From positions 62,001 through 126,000 of the forward strand of contig JAFAFU010000073.1 of assembly GCA_023423335.1 (NCBI GenBank): a stretch of 64,000 nt of DNA. Reading direction: 5' to 3'. The notes under the pieces are model-generated. The model was not told the origin of the DNA and did not search any database. It saw only the letters and a program-made list of their open reading frames with translations. Shown in pieces: positions 49,553 through 58,020 of the stretch. How positions within the stretch are numbered: position 1 is the stretch's first letter; each line of letters begins with the position of its first letter. Source of the stretch: Bacillota bacterium (GTDB lineage: Bacteria > Bacillota > Clostridia > Lachnospirales > Lachnospiraceae). The position numbers were made by a program, and so were the translations under genes.

Positions 49553-50686
49553 ATGCGGGATAGAAGAGAAGAAGAATTATTAAAGCAGCAAGTAATAGAT
49601 ATGATGAACGAGGAGCAGCAGGCTGCTCAAAAATCAAGACAACCAAAGAAAAAGAAGAAAAATACGGCACTAAAAGTAGTTGGAGTGATGTTTGCGGTAT
49701 TGCTGCTTTTTACTGCATTTATGATTGGGACAAAGCCGGGACGCGGTATTATTTATAAGGCTGCCGGTAAATTTGTATATGGCAGTGTTAATAATGAGGA
49801 CGTCATTCATGATTATGAAGCGGACGGTGATGATCGTAAGGCTTCCGGAAGAGAAGAGGATTATGTAACCAATTATCTGATTTTCGGAATTGAAGAAATC
49901 GGAGGGGCAAAAAATACCGATTCAATGATGATCGCTTCCATTAATACGAAGGACAATACAGCTAAATTGACTTCCCTGCTCAGGGACAGCTATGTTGAGA
50001 TCCCCGGCTACAAGGCAAATAAACTGAATTCCGCCTATGCTAAGGGGGGAGCAAGGCTTCTTATGGATACGATTGAGCTGAATTACAAAATACAGATTGA
50101 TGGCTATGTGTCCGTAGATTTTAAATCCTTTGAGGAGATTGTAGATCTTCTGGGCGGAGTAACAATTGAATTGGGTGAGAAGGAGGCAAACTACCTTAAC
50201 AAAACCAATTATATTTCTGAGAAATCAAACCGTGATGTAAAGCCCGGCGTGAATCATCTGAACGGCAACCAGGTCATGGGATATTGCCGTGTCCGTAAGG
50301 TGGAAACCTTAGGCGGGATCAATAATGATTATGGCCGTATCGTTCGGCAGCAGAGAGCACTCAAGGCTATCTTTGACAGTTATATCTCAAAGAAAAATTT
50401 ATTAAAGCTGCTTCCTATTACAAAGGAGTGTCTGGGATATGTGAACACGAACCTGTCACAAAAGCAGATTGAGAAGGCAATGGAAGCTGTTGTTGAGAAT
50501 AAGATTACAACACTGGAAACCTTCCGTATCCCGGTAGACGGAGCTTTTGAAGCACCGAAGAAGTATAACGGGATCGGGTACCCCCTGGTACTAAACTGGG
50601 ATACCAATCGGGTAGAATTGTATAAGTTTATCTATAATGACAGTGAGAGCGAAGCACAGGCTAAACTGGCTAATGCAGAGAATTAA
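49553..50686 (+). CDS. LytR-CpsA-Psr (LCP) family protein
   Basis: A 377-residue protein with a basic cytoplasmic N-terminus (Lys-rich, residues 1-40), one membrane helix (41-62) and an extracytoplasmic LCP domain (110-290). Conserved features are NTDSMMIASINTKDNTAKLT, SLLRDSYVEIPGY (Arg and Asp) and the later RVRKVETLGGINNDYGRIVR with RQQRAL. LCP enzymes transfer wall teichoic acid or capsule polymers from lipid carriers to peptidoglycan. It is monocistronic. Confidence 0.9.
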   Translation: MRDRREEELLKQQVIDMMNEEQQAAQKSRQPKKKKKNTALKVVGVMFAVLLLFTAFMIGTKPGRGIIYKAAGKFVYGSVNNEDVIHDYEADGDDRKASGREEDYVTNYLIFGIEEIGGAKNTDSMMIASINTKDNTAKLTSLLRDSYVEIPGYKANKLNSAYAKGGARLLMDTIELNYKIQIDGYVSVDFKSFEEIVDLLGGVTIELGEKEANYLNKTNYISEKSNRDVKPGVNHLNGNQVMGYCRVRKVETLGGINNDYGRIVRQQRALKAIFDSYISKKNLLKLLPITKECLGYVNTNLSQKQIEKAMEAVVENKITTLETFRIPVDGAFEAPKKYNGIGYPLVLNWDTNRVELYKFIYNDSESEAQAKLANAEN

Positions 50687-50698
50687 TATAACCATATA

Positions 50699-50733
50699 AA
50701 AAGCCTCGGATTTCATACGAATCCGGGGCTTTT
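50699..50733. terminator. Terminator after the LCP gene
   Basis: AAAGCC-T-CGGATT pairs with AATCCG-G-GGCTTT around a short loop, ending in TTTT. It can also serve the convergent tRNA-Ala. Confidence 0.85.
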
Positions 50734-50752
50734 CATATGGTAAAAAAAATTA

Positions 50753-50825
50753 TGGAGCATAGGGGACTTGAACCCCTGACCCCCACACTGCCAGTGTGGT
50801 GCGCTCCCAACTGCGCTAATGCCCC
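50753..50825 (-). tRNA. tRNA-Ala (GGC)
   Basis: A 73-base cloverleaf on the minus strand: acceptor GGGGCAT/ATGCTCC with one G-T pair, anticodon stem CACAC/GTGTG around TGGCA (anticodon GGC at 50792-50790), T arm AGGGGTTCAAGTCCCCT. No CCA is encoded. Confidence 0.93.
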
Positions 50826-50914
50826 ATTGATATATGAAAAGTATATCAAAATTATCAGAAATGTCAATTACTCATTGCATTTTTACGGTATGTTTATTAT
50901 TGGAAACCAAAAGC

Positions 50915-51586
50915 TTAACTGAGGGTGGAAATATAGTATTTCGCATCCTTAAGCCGCTGATAGAATTGCGGATAAAAATCAGCATTGTTATCGTAAGGCT
51001 TTAAGTAGAAGCTTTTTAATAGATACATAGTAATTGTCTTTACCAGATTATCATCCCCGGCACGTCTTAATACACCCTGAACATCCTTAAGGAAATAATG
51101 CCAGTCGATTACAAACTGCTCATTATCCTTGATATCGGGGATATCAATCCACTTACGGACCTTTACCTTCGTTTTATTCGGGTACGGACATTCGTGTATC
51201 TGGAGAATATATTGATAGCCATGGTTTTCATAGTATCTTCCCAGAGGAAAGAGGCGGCAGATTCCCGGACGGAAGGAGTGGATCTCGCATCTGCCTGCAT
51301 CGCTTAGGAAGGGGCAGTGTTCATCCGGTCCGACCATCTTAAGATTAGGCAGAATAACCCCATCGACAATATTTAATTCTAGCTTCCCAGCCAGTAATTC
51401 TTCGAAGGACTGATTAAGGTTACCGGTCAGCCGACAGATATCCAAAGGATCTAACAGGATGGTATTCCCCATTCCCCGGCAGCAGGCAGCGCAGCCCTTG
51501 CAGTTATTGCAGCCTGCTTTCACCATATCATTCAGTCCGTACAGTTTACCGTCCGATATTTCATTCAGACTAACATTTCTCTCCAT
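50915..51586 (-). CDS. YkgJ-family cysteine-cluster protein
   Basis: The 223-residue protein has the N-terminal cluster CNNCKGCAACCRGMG (residues about 21-35) and later CPFL...GRCEIHSFRPGICRLFP, the YkgJ/CxxCxxCC pattern expected to bind an iron-sulfur or zinc cluster. Function of the family is unproven. It is 21 bp downstream of the glutaredoxin-like gene and probably cotranscribed. Confidence 0.82.
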   Translation of the reverse strand: MERNVSLNEISDGKLYGLNDMVKAGCNNCKGCAACCRGMGNTILLDPLDICRLTGNLNQSFEELLAGKLELNIVDGVILPNLKMVGPDEHCPFLSDAGRCEIHSFRPGICRLFPLGRYYENHGYQYILQIHECPYPNKTKVKVRKWIDIPDIKDNEQFVIDWHYFLKDVQGVLRRAGDDNLVKTITMYLLKSFYLKPYDNNADFYPQFYQRLKDAKYYISTLS

Positions 51587-51607
51587 GTAAGTTCCTCTCA
51601 GTTATAA

Positions 51608-51925
51608 TCAGCAAATTCCCCTGCCGTCAATAGAGCAGGCATTCACAGTCTGCTCCGGGGGATTTATATCTCCTTCGATAAAGTCTGTGACTTCAAAGGT
51701 CTTTGTTCCATCATCCAGGATAAAGAAAGGAATACCGATTTTACCGCTGTCAATGACGGGGGCAAACATCTTCTCGTGATCCCGATAGGATAGAAACTCC
51801 TTTAGGATTGCGGTATTATCTGTTATATTCCGATAATCCAATTCTATATCTTCATAATGGCTTAGCAGCTCCTTCGCCCGGACGCAATCCCCGCAGATTT
51901 CCGTACCATACATTGTTATCTTCAT
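51608..51925 (-). CDS. Glutaredoxin-like protein
   Basis: The 105-residue product starts MKITMYGTEICGDCVRAKEL, with a CGDC redox motif in the glutaredoxin/thioredoxin position, and has the cis-Pro region KIGIPFFILDDG. It likely reduces disulfides or transfers clusters to the neighbouring YkgJ-type protein. AAGGAGTG precedes the ATG. Confidence 0.82.
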   Translation of the reverse strand: MKITMYGTEICGDCVRAKELLSHYEDIELDYRNITDNTAILKEFLSYRDHEKMFAPVIDSGKIGIPFFILDDGTKTFEVTDFIEGDINPPEQTVNACSIDGRGIC

Positions 51926-52046
51926 TATAAATCACTCCTTGGCAGTCTCTTAATTTAATTTATTGACATGATAGATATTATAGCTTATTTATATGAAAAT
52001 TCCTATCATAAAATTATGCCTGCATGAGATCCTGCGGCACAAAAAC

Positions 52047-52074
52047 AGCCATCCGTCAATGAAGAAGGATGGCT
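52047..52074 (-). terminator. Terminator of the GntR-ABC operon (minus strand)
   Basis: AGCCATCC (52047-52054) pairs with GGATGGCT (52067-52074); GTTTTT follows on the minus strand. Confidence 0.75.
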
Positions 52075-52095
52075 ATTTGGGAGTACATTAATCTA

Positions 52096-53394
52096 TTATT
52101 CTACGAATACGTTGACAAAACCATTCCCTCTGGAATTTGTCGTATACAAAGACGGTAATCCAGAATAAAGCTCCTTATCCTGATATGTTTTAAACTGCTT
52201 CATTATGGACCAGGGCGGAATAAACAGCACTTTAATATTTTTATCATAGCTATAGTTAAGTTTAAGTACACCATTCTCAAGAGTAGCAGTAAACTCAGGA
52301 TGTGTTTGCTCTATTAAATTATAATGATTTACCGTATGAACCGGAAGCCGATAGTGTACTACTATTTTCTGGCCGTTATACAGGTGGAGAGTATTATACT
52401 CAAGATTAAAATAATTTATATTATCACTATCTTCAAAGTTTGTGACAATAGATATTTTGCTGAGATCATCATATTCGGAAGCGTCCAGTGCCATTGTATG
52501 CACTTTCCAGAGATCATCGTCGAAGGTGTTAGTATTTGCATCATAATTAACAACAAATTCATTATCAGGTGCAATGCTTTCACGGATGAGACTTACCACA
52601 ATGATTACAGCGATACCGAATGCGGCGACCACGAAATTCCGATATTTCCTCTGGGTCTTGTAATAAACGGTGTACTTATTAATGAATAACGAAGCAATGA
52701 AAAGCAGCAGCCAGGCGACCAGACCTTTTAAGAAGAAAAATCCAATTCTGTCTTCCTTAATTAAAAAGCTTAACGACTCCTTAATAGCTCCTACGATACC
52801 CAACTCACTGGTAAATATAACTGCGGCAAGAATTAATAATAGAACGACTGCAAAGGTATTAAATTTACGGATAATAGCGGCGACAAGTGAGAAAAAAGCC
52901 ACCATAAGCAGTCCGTACAGGAAGTATACGAAGATGCCGATGAGGATAAGCCCGGCATCCGTTTTATATGCAAGGATTATATTATTATTTTTAATGGAGA
53001 GCAGCTTAAAAACCAGGAATTGCATAAGGTATAATACAAAAGAAGTAATAGTAATCAACGCCGTCCAAAGATACAGAATTATTTGTGAGGATAAAAAACG
53101 GCTGGTATTTGTCTGCGGAAATACGGAAAAGTAATCATTTGCTTGCTTATATTTAACGCACATGGAGATCACTGCAAGCGAAATACCGATAAAGCTAAAA
53201 TACGAGTAATCATTTAACTGGATATCGGTTACCGCAGCCTTATATTTAAGAGCGGTTATCACGGTTGATATTAAAATCGCCAGGAATAACAGAGCTATGA
53301 TGGCAAAAGTCTTAAACATATAGGTACTGTTTATTCTGATTTTACTTTTGGTTAATGAAATCGTACTTCTTATTTCGTCGTTTCCCATAAACAT
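52096..53394 (-). CDS. ABC transporter membrane subunit with extracytoplasmic domain (YtrC/D-like)
   Basis: A 432-residue protein with six to seven membrane helices (residues 30-255) and a C-terminal region (about 275-432) of beta-rich sequence. Its position as last gene behind a GntR and an ATPase recalls the ytr operon, whose transporter responds to cell-wall-active antibiotics. AGGAGGAG lies 6 bases before the ATG. It overlaps the ATPase gene by 25 bp. Confidence 0.72.
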   Translation of the reverse strand: MFMGNDEIRSTISLTKSKIRINSTYMFKTFAIIALLFLAILISTVITALKYKAAVTDIQLNDYSYFSFIGISLAVISMCVKYKQANDYFSVFPQTNTSRFLSSQIILYLWTALITITSFVLYLMQFLVFKLLSIKNNNIILAYKTDAGLILIGIFVYFLYGLLMVAFFSLVAAIIRKFNTFAVVLLLILAAVIFTSELGIVGAIKESLSFLIKEDRIGFFFLKGLVAWLLLFIASLFINKYTVYYKTQRKYRNFVVAAFGIAVIIVVSLIRESIAPDNEFVVNYDANTNTFDDDLWKVHTMALDASEYDDLSKISIVTNFEDSDNINYFNLEYNTLHLYNGQKIVVHYRLPVHTVNHYNLIEQTHPEFTATLENGVLKLNYSYDKNIKVLFIPPWSIMKQFKTYQDKELYSGLPSLYTTNSRGNGFVNVFVE

Positions 53395-54281
53395 TCTAAC
53401 TCCTCCTCCTTGTTCTGTTTGGTTATATATACGAATATATCCTCGACTCTGGACGGGGATAAGGTTAAATTATAAAGCTTGCTTTCATTTTCGATCAGGT
53501 CGGTCAGGAAACCACGGATAACAGCAAAGCTGTTTAAATCACCAGTTTTCGAATAAATCACTTCTTTACCTTGAACAAATCGATCTATATTATCTCTGGC
53601 GCCGTCAATGCGGTAAGCACTTTCCCGAACATTGTCGATGGAATCGTATAAAATCAGCTTACCGTTATCAATTAATATGATATCAGATAAAACCCCTTCG
53701 ATCTCTGAAATCAGATGACTGGAGATGATAAAATTACGGGGATATTCCGTGTAATCTCTTAGAAGAACTTCATATACGGCCTTTCTTACGGATACGTCCA
53801 TACCCAGGACAGGCTCGTCAAACATAGTAAGCTTTGCACGGCAGGACAGGCCGCAGATAAAATTAAATATACTGGCCATTCCCTGGGAAAGCTGATGATA
53901 CTTCATTGCCGGTTTTAAGTCAAAGTAAGATAGCAGCTTAGCCGCAAACCCCGGATCAAAGCTGGGAAACAGTTCATTATAATTGGCTAATATCGTATCC
54001 AGAGATAAGCCCTTTGGATATTTATAATTATGATAGATATAGACCAGGTTCTGTAATACCTTTAGATTATCCACCGGATTTTCTAAAAAAACTTCAATCT
54101 CACCGGCGGTTACGTCAAGCTGACCGGCCAGCATTTTCATCAAGGTGGTTTTACCGGAGCCGTTTTTACCAATTAGACCAATAATACGGTTGGAAGAGAT
54201 ATCAATATTAAAATCATCCACTGCCGGTTTTGTACCATAATACTTTGTTAATTGCCTTGTTCTAACGATGCTATCACTCAT
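53370..54281 (-). CDS. ABC transporter ATP-binding protein (YtrB-like)
   Basis: The 303-residue ATPase has Walker A GKNGSGKTT, a signature LSQGMASIF, Walker B LTMFDEPVLGMDV and an H-loop ISSHLISEIEG. The ATG at 54281 has GAGGAA upstream and overlaps the gntR stop by 8 bp; the frame is open to 54308. It pairs with the downstream membrane protein. Confidence 0.87.
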   Translation of the reverse strand: MSDSIVRTRQLTKYYGTKPAVDDFNIDISSNRIIGLIGKNGSGKTTLMKMLAGQLDVTAGEIEVFLENPVDNLKVLQNLVYIYHNYKYPKGLSLDTILANYNELFPSFDPGFAAKLLSYFDLKPAMKYHQLSQGMASIFNFICGLSCRAKLTMFDEPVLGMDVSVRKAVYEVLLRDYTEYPRNFIISSHLISEIEGVLSDIILIDNGKLILYDSIDNVRESAYRIDGARDNIDRFVQGKEVIYSKTGDLNSFAVIRGFLTDLIENESKLYNLTLSPSRVEDIFVYITKQNKEEELECLWETTK

Positions 54282-54666
54282 TTTTTTCAGGTTCCTCCCC
54301 GATATCATATATTTTATTCAATAAATTCATGACAGATTCCCTTGACATCCCGATTTTGCGGGATTCCCGGACCAGCTCCGCGGATAGGATATAAATATGG
54401 TTTTGCCTTTTCTCAGTCCAAAGCCGTTCTCTTGCTCCGGCTGCCACAACCATAGAAAGTCCCCGCTGTTTTTCCAATATTCCTTTTTGGACCAGGACAT
54501 TGATTCCTTTGGCAGCCGTAGCAGGATTCACATTAAGTTCCTTTGAAATAGTGAGCTGGGAATAGGAGGATTCGCCCTCCCGAAGGATACCCTGGACAAT
54601 ATCATCCTCAATACCCTCGGCAATCTGCAAATATATTGGTTTTAAGCTATTAAAATTAAGGATCAT
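54274..54666 (-). CDS. GntR-family (YtrA-type) regulator
   Basis: The product has 130 residues with a winged helix (residues 8-75: PIYLQIAEGIEDDIVQGILR, ISKELNVNPATAAKGINVLV, RGLSMVVAAGA) and a helical tail. ATG 54666 follows GAGGTGAT; a GTG at 54675 lies inside that ribosome site. A palindrome on its -10 box indicates autorepression of the three-gene operon. Confidence 0.88.
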   Translation of the reverse strand: MILNFNSLKPIYLQIAEGIEDDIVQGILREGESSYSQLTISKELNVNPATAAKGINVLVQKGILEKQRGLSMVVAAGARERLWTEKRQNHIYILSAELVRESRKIGMSRESVMNLLNKIYDIGEEPEKNE

Positions 54667-54683
54667 TGCAATCACCTCACATT

Positions 54684-54733
54684 ACTACATTAGTTACGTA
54701 ATGTAGTATAACGTAGTTACCTTAAAATGTCAA
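54684..54733 (-). promoter_or_regulatory. GntR-ABC promoter with palindromic operator
   Basis: On the minus strand TTGACA (54733-54728), a 17-bp spacer and TATACT (54710-54705). A 24-bp palindrome (54684-54707; arms ACTACATTA and TAATGTAGT) overlaps the -10 box. Confidence 0.82.
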
Positions 54734-54787
54734 TCCACTAAACTGACATATTTTATGACATTATATACAAAAATCTGGGTGCAAATT

Positions 54788-54972
54788 ATTGCATTATGTT
54801 ATGCAATGATTTGTTCTTCCTATTCATAGGACTCTTTGATATACTAAAATCATAAAAAAAGCAGATATTATGTCGTATAACAAGTTAAATTGCACAATTT
54901 TGTATACAAAAATAAATTGGTTTGCTGCCCCCCTGTACAGGCTGCTTGGGTTACCGCAAGGCAAGCAGCCTG
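54788..54972 (+). promoter_or_regulatory. Control region of the PTS operon
   Basis: An inverted repeat ATTGCAT (54788-54794) / ATGCAAT (54801-54807) with 6-base spacer could bind a regulator. Further on an 11-bp stem (CAGGCTGCTTG, 54938-54948, with 54962-54972) just before the ribosome site could be an RNA element. No T-run follows, so it is not a simple terminator. No clear promoter boxes could be assigned. Confidence 0.45.
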
Positions 54973-55004
54973 ATTAAAAGAGATATATCAAAGGAGGTAC
55001 CGCT

Positions 55005-57125
55005 TTGACCAGCAGGCAGATTGGGATTTTAAAGATATTAAGAGAAAATGAAGCACCAACTTCGACGGGTGAATTGGCGAAGCAGTTTGGAGTCAGCGTA
55101 CGCTCAATACATAATGACTTTAGAACAATCGATAATGAACTTCAAAAGAATCATATAGGCCCTTTGAAGCATCATGAACGGATGGGAGTATCCTTACGGC
55201 TTACGCAGGAGGAGCAGAGTATCATTGACAAGCTGCTCTACGGATATGACAAGCATAGCAGTATTCTGTCCCCGCAGGAGCGTCTGGAGCTGATTTATAG
55301 TATCTTTTTGTTCCGACAGGATTATATTACCCTGTTTAAGCTGACAGAGCAGATGAATATGAGCAGAAATACGGTATTGAATGACTTGAAGCGGCTGCGT
55401 AACGAGCTTAAGACGCTTCCCATATTTTTGGATTCCAGTCCGCGTTTCGGAATTAAGCTTTCCGGTGATGAAAAGGCAATACGCGGATATGCAATTGAGA
55501 GATATATGGAATGTTCCAGTGCAGCCTGTCTTTCCGATATCGGAAGCTACCATAAGGAAAGCTTATGCAACCGCTTTTTCCCAATAAAGAGCATTGAGGA
55601 GACCAGACTTGTTTATGAAGCTTTGCAGGATTCCTCCGCAGTGTTTCATAAAAGCCTGACCGGCAATTCTTTTTTAAAAATAATCAGCGGTTTGGAACTG
55701 GCGATTGAGAGAATAAAAAGAGGCAATATTGTTGCTGTAAATCCGGTACAGATGGAAAGCATTTATGGAACCAATGAATTTATTGAAATGCATCGGCTTG
55801 TAACCAGACTGTCAGAAGAGCTGGGAATTGCATTTCCGCTGGAAGAAACCGCGTTTTTGACCTTCGGACTTTTCGGCAGTGATTTAATGAATACCCATTC
55901 CCCGGGTACCAATGAGAATTATGCTGAAATTCAGGTGCTGGTATGCAATTTGATTCAAAAGGTTGCGGACAGGCTTGATACGGAATTTTCGGATGATATC
56001 TCATTGTATGATGATTTGGTATACCATATCAGACCGACGATCTTTCGGATGAAAAATAATATCCGGCAGAAAAATTCATTGATCAATGAAATTCACGAGA
56101 AATACCAGGCGGTATATGATGCGGTTGCCGGCAGCATTGCTTTTATAGAACAGATGACCAATACGACGATGTCCGAGGATGAGATCGGTTTTATCGCTCT
56201 GCATTTTATCTCCGCTGTTGAGAAACAACGCAGATCGGTATTTCTTGTGCCGAATGTATTAATTGTATGTGACTCCGGGATAGGAACCTCCCAGCTTCTT
56301 GCTACCCGTCTGACAACCCTGTATGATGTCAATGTCGTAGATACGATTGCTTTTTACGAGCTGGAGAATGCATTGAATAAACATAGCGTTAATTACATCA
56401 TTTCCACTCTTAATCTGCAGGGCTATGACAGTATTGTAATAAAGGTCAGTCCTTTTATCTCTGAGAGTGATGAGGAACAGCTGGATAAGTATTTCCGGCG
56501 GCAGCGAAGAAGAATTGAGATAGACCGGGACAGGTTTCTGCGTACATTGGAACAGGAATGCGTCATAAAGGATAAAGAAGGACTGCTTAAGAAGCTGGCC
56601 GTTGAGTTTTCATTAATATTTCATAATTATAATCGGAGGGAAGAAGAAAGGATGCTGAAAGACGTAATATCAAAGAATATGATTGAGTTGGATTATCCTG
56701 CATCTGACTGGGAGGATGCCGTAAGGCAGGCAGGGAAGCTGCTGATGGATGCAGGCTGTGTTGACCAAAATTACATAGAAAGCATGGTAAATACAGTAAA
56801 AACAATGGGTTCTTATATTGTGATTTCAAAAGGAATTGCCCTTCCGCACTCCAGGAGCGGTGAAGGCGCCACAAAGATCGGGATATGCTTTCTGAGACTT
56901 GAAAAGCCGGTTGTATTCGGGCATCAGGAAAATGATCCGGTTGATTTACTGTTCGGTTTATCCTCAACGGATCATAAGTCCCATCTTGGGGCCCTAAAGG
57001 ATCTGGTTAACTTTCTTACGGATGAAAGTAAGCTTGAATTATTAAGAAAGGGCGGTACGGTGGATGAAATATATCAGTATTTGATTTCTGGCAAAGGAGT
57101 GAAGGAGAATGGAGAAAATACGTGA
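55005..57125 (+). CDS. PRD-containing transcriptional regulator with EIIB-like and EIIA domains
   Basis: The 706-residue regulator has an N-terminal HTH (residues 5-60), a second Mga-like HTH (80-150), two PRD domains (about 190-290 and 300-410), a GatB-like EIIB domain (415-500, LIVCDSGIGTSQLLATRL with the phospho-Cys) and a type-2 EIIA domain (560-700) with IALPHSRSGEG carrying the phospho-His near residue 615. This is the MtlR/LicR layout: the PTS phosphorylates PRDs and EII domains to set activity. TTG start after AAAGGAGG. It overlaps the aldolase gene by 17 bp. Confidence 0.9.
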   Translation: MTSRQIGILKILRENEAPTSTGELAKQFGVSVRSIHNDFRTIDNELQKNHIGPLKHHERMGVSLRLTQEEQSIIDKLLYGYDKHSSILSPQERLELIYSIFLFRQDYITLFKLTEQMNMSRNTVLNDLKRLRNELKTLPIFLDSSPRFGIKLSGDEKAIRGYAIERYMECSSAACLSDIGSYHKESLCNRFFPIKSIEETRLVYEALQDSSAVFHKSLTGNSFLKIISGLELAIERIKRGNIVAVNPVQMESIYGTNEFIEMHRLVTRLSEELGIAFPLEETAFLTFGLFGSDLMNTHSPGTNENYAEIQVLVCNLIQKVADRLDTEFSDDISLYDDLVYHIRPTIFRMKNNIRQKNSLINEIHEKYQAVYDAVAGSIAFIEQMTNTTMSEDEIGFIALHFISAVEKQRRSVFLVPNVLIVCDSGIGTSQLLATRLTTLYDVNVVDTIAFYELENALNKHSVNYIISTLNLQGYDSIVIKVSPFISESDEEQLDKYFRRQRRRIEIDRDRFLRTLEQECVIKDKEGLLKKLAVEFSLIFHNYNRREEERMLKDVISKNMIELDYPASDWEDAVRQAGKLLMDAGCVDQNYIESMVNTVKTMGSYIVISKGIALPHSRSGEGATKIGICFLRLEKPVVFGHQENDPVDLLFGLSSTDHKSHLGALKDLVNFLTDESKLELLRKGGTVDEIYQYLISGKGVKENGENT

Positions 57126-57726
57126 ATTTCTTGAGACGGCGAAGAGATTAAAGGAAGAAAGGCTTGTTACGGATGGGGTGAATAAGGGCAGTATCTCCTA
57201 TCGCATCTCCGAGGATGTCTTCGCAATCAGTCCCAGTAAAATACCCTATGACCGGCTTACCGAAGCAACGGTTAATATTATGAAGACGGATGGCAGCTAT
57301 GTCAGCCGGAATGCACCTGTTTCCAGGGACTGTTATTTCCATCTGAAGATATATAACGAAAGAAAGGATATAAATGCGGTGATACATACGCATTCCAAGT
57401 ATGCAACAGCGTTATGCCTTGCTAACAAACCTCTTCCGTTTATTACCTACGGCATGAAATTCCACTGCGGCGGACCGATTGCCATAGCACCTTTTGCATT
57501 ACCTAATTCGGAGGAATGCAATCAGTTAATAATGAAACATCTCAAAGACCGTAAGGCGGTTCTTTTGCAAAATCATGGACTTATTAGTGTGGGCGAATCA
57601 CTGTCCGACTGCTATGAAACGGCTGAATTCATAGAAGCGTTAAGTGAAAGCTACATTCATGCCTTAATGCTCGGAGATGTCGAAGAAATAATAATAGGAA
57701 AGGAGGATTCTTATGGCAAAGCTTAA
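57109..57726 (+). CDS. Class II aldolase/adducin-family protein with altered active site
   Basis: The 205-residue protein matches L-fuculose-1-phosphate aldolase (FucA) in general: GVNKGS near residue 23, the HTHS zinc ligands (about 93-95) and LLQNHGLIS with the third His. Two differences are seen. The FucA segment GTAGNVS is shortened, losing the phosphate-site Asn, and the catalytic Glu position (SSEW in FucA) reads SRDC. It may cleave or epimerise a different phosphorylated sugar. Overlaps with both neighbours (17 and 14 bp) put it in the PTS operon. Confidence 0.82.
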   Translation: MEKIREFLETAKRLKEERLVTDGVNKGSISYRISEDVFAISPSKIPYDRLTEATVNIMKTDGSYVSRNAPVSRDCYFHLKIYNERKDINAVIHTHSKYATALCLANKPLPFITYGMKFHCGGPIAIAPFALPNSEECNQLIMKHLKDRKAVLLQNHGLISVGESLSDCYETAEFIEALSESYIHALMLGDVEEIIIGKEDSYGKA

Positions 57727-58009
57727 AATCGGTGTATGTTGCACCTTTGGTGCCGGTAGCAGCCTGATGCTGAAAATGAACCTGGATACCACCTTCAATC
57801 GCATGGGACTTGATGCAGAGGTAGAGGTTTATGATATTTCCAGTGTTAAGAGCATGGCCGGAGAGCTTGATGCAGTATATACAAGCTCGGCTTTAGCGCC
57901 TCAGGTGGAGGAATCGACGGTCGGATCAAATGCGGTTGTTGTTCCGGTAATTAATTATTTTGATTTAAAGGGTTTGGAGAATTTAACTAAGCAGTATCTA
58001 ATGAAATAG
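57713..58009 (+). CDS. PTS EIIB component, ascorbate (UlaB/SgaB) type
   Basis: The 98-residue protein begins with GVCCTFGAGSSLMLKMNL, where the Cys before TFGAGSS is the phospho-Cys of lactose/ascorbate-type EIIB. It is cytoplasmic, taking phosphate from EIIA and giving it to the sugar bound by EIIC. AGGAGG lies upstream. It is encoded between aldolase and EIIC. Confidence 0.87.
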   Translation: MAKLKIGVCCTFGAGSSLMLKMNLDTTFNRMGLDAEVEVYDISSVKSMAGELDAVYTSSALAPQVEESTVGSNAVVVPVINYFDLKGLENLTKQYLMK

Positions 58010-58020
58010 GAGGAGAAGAA

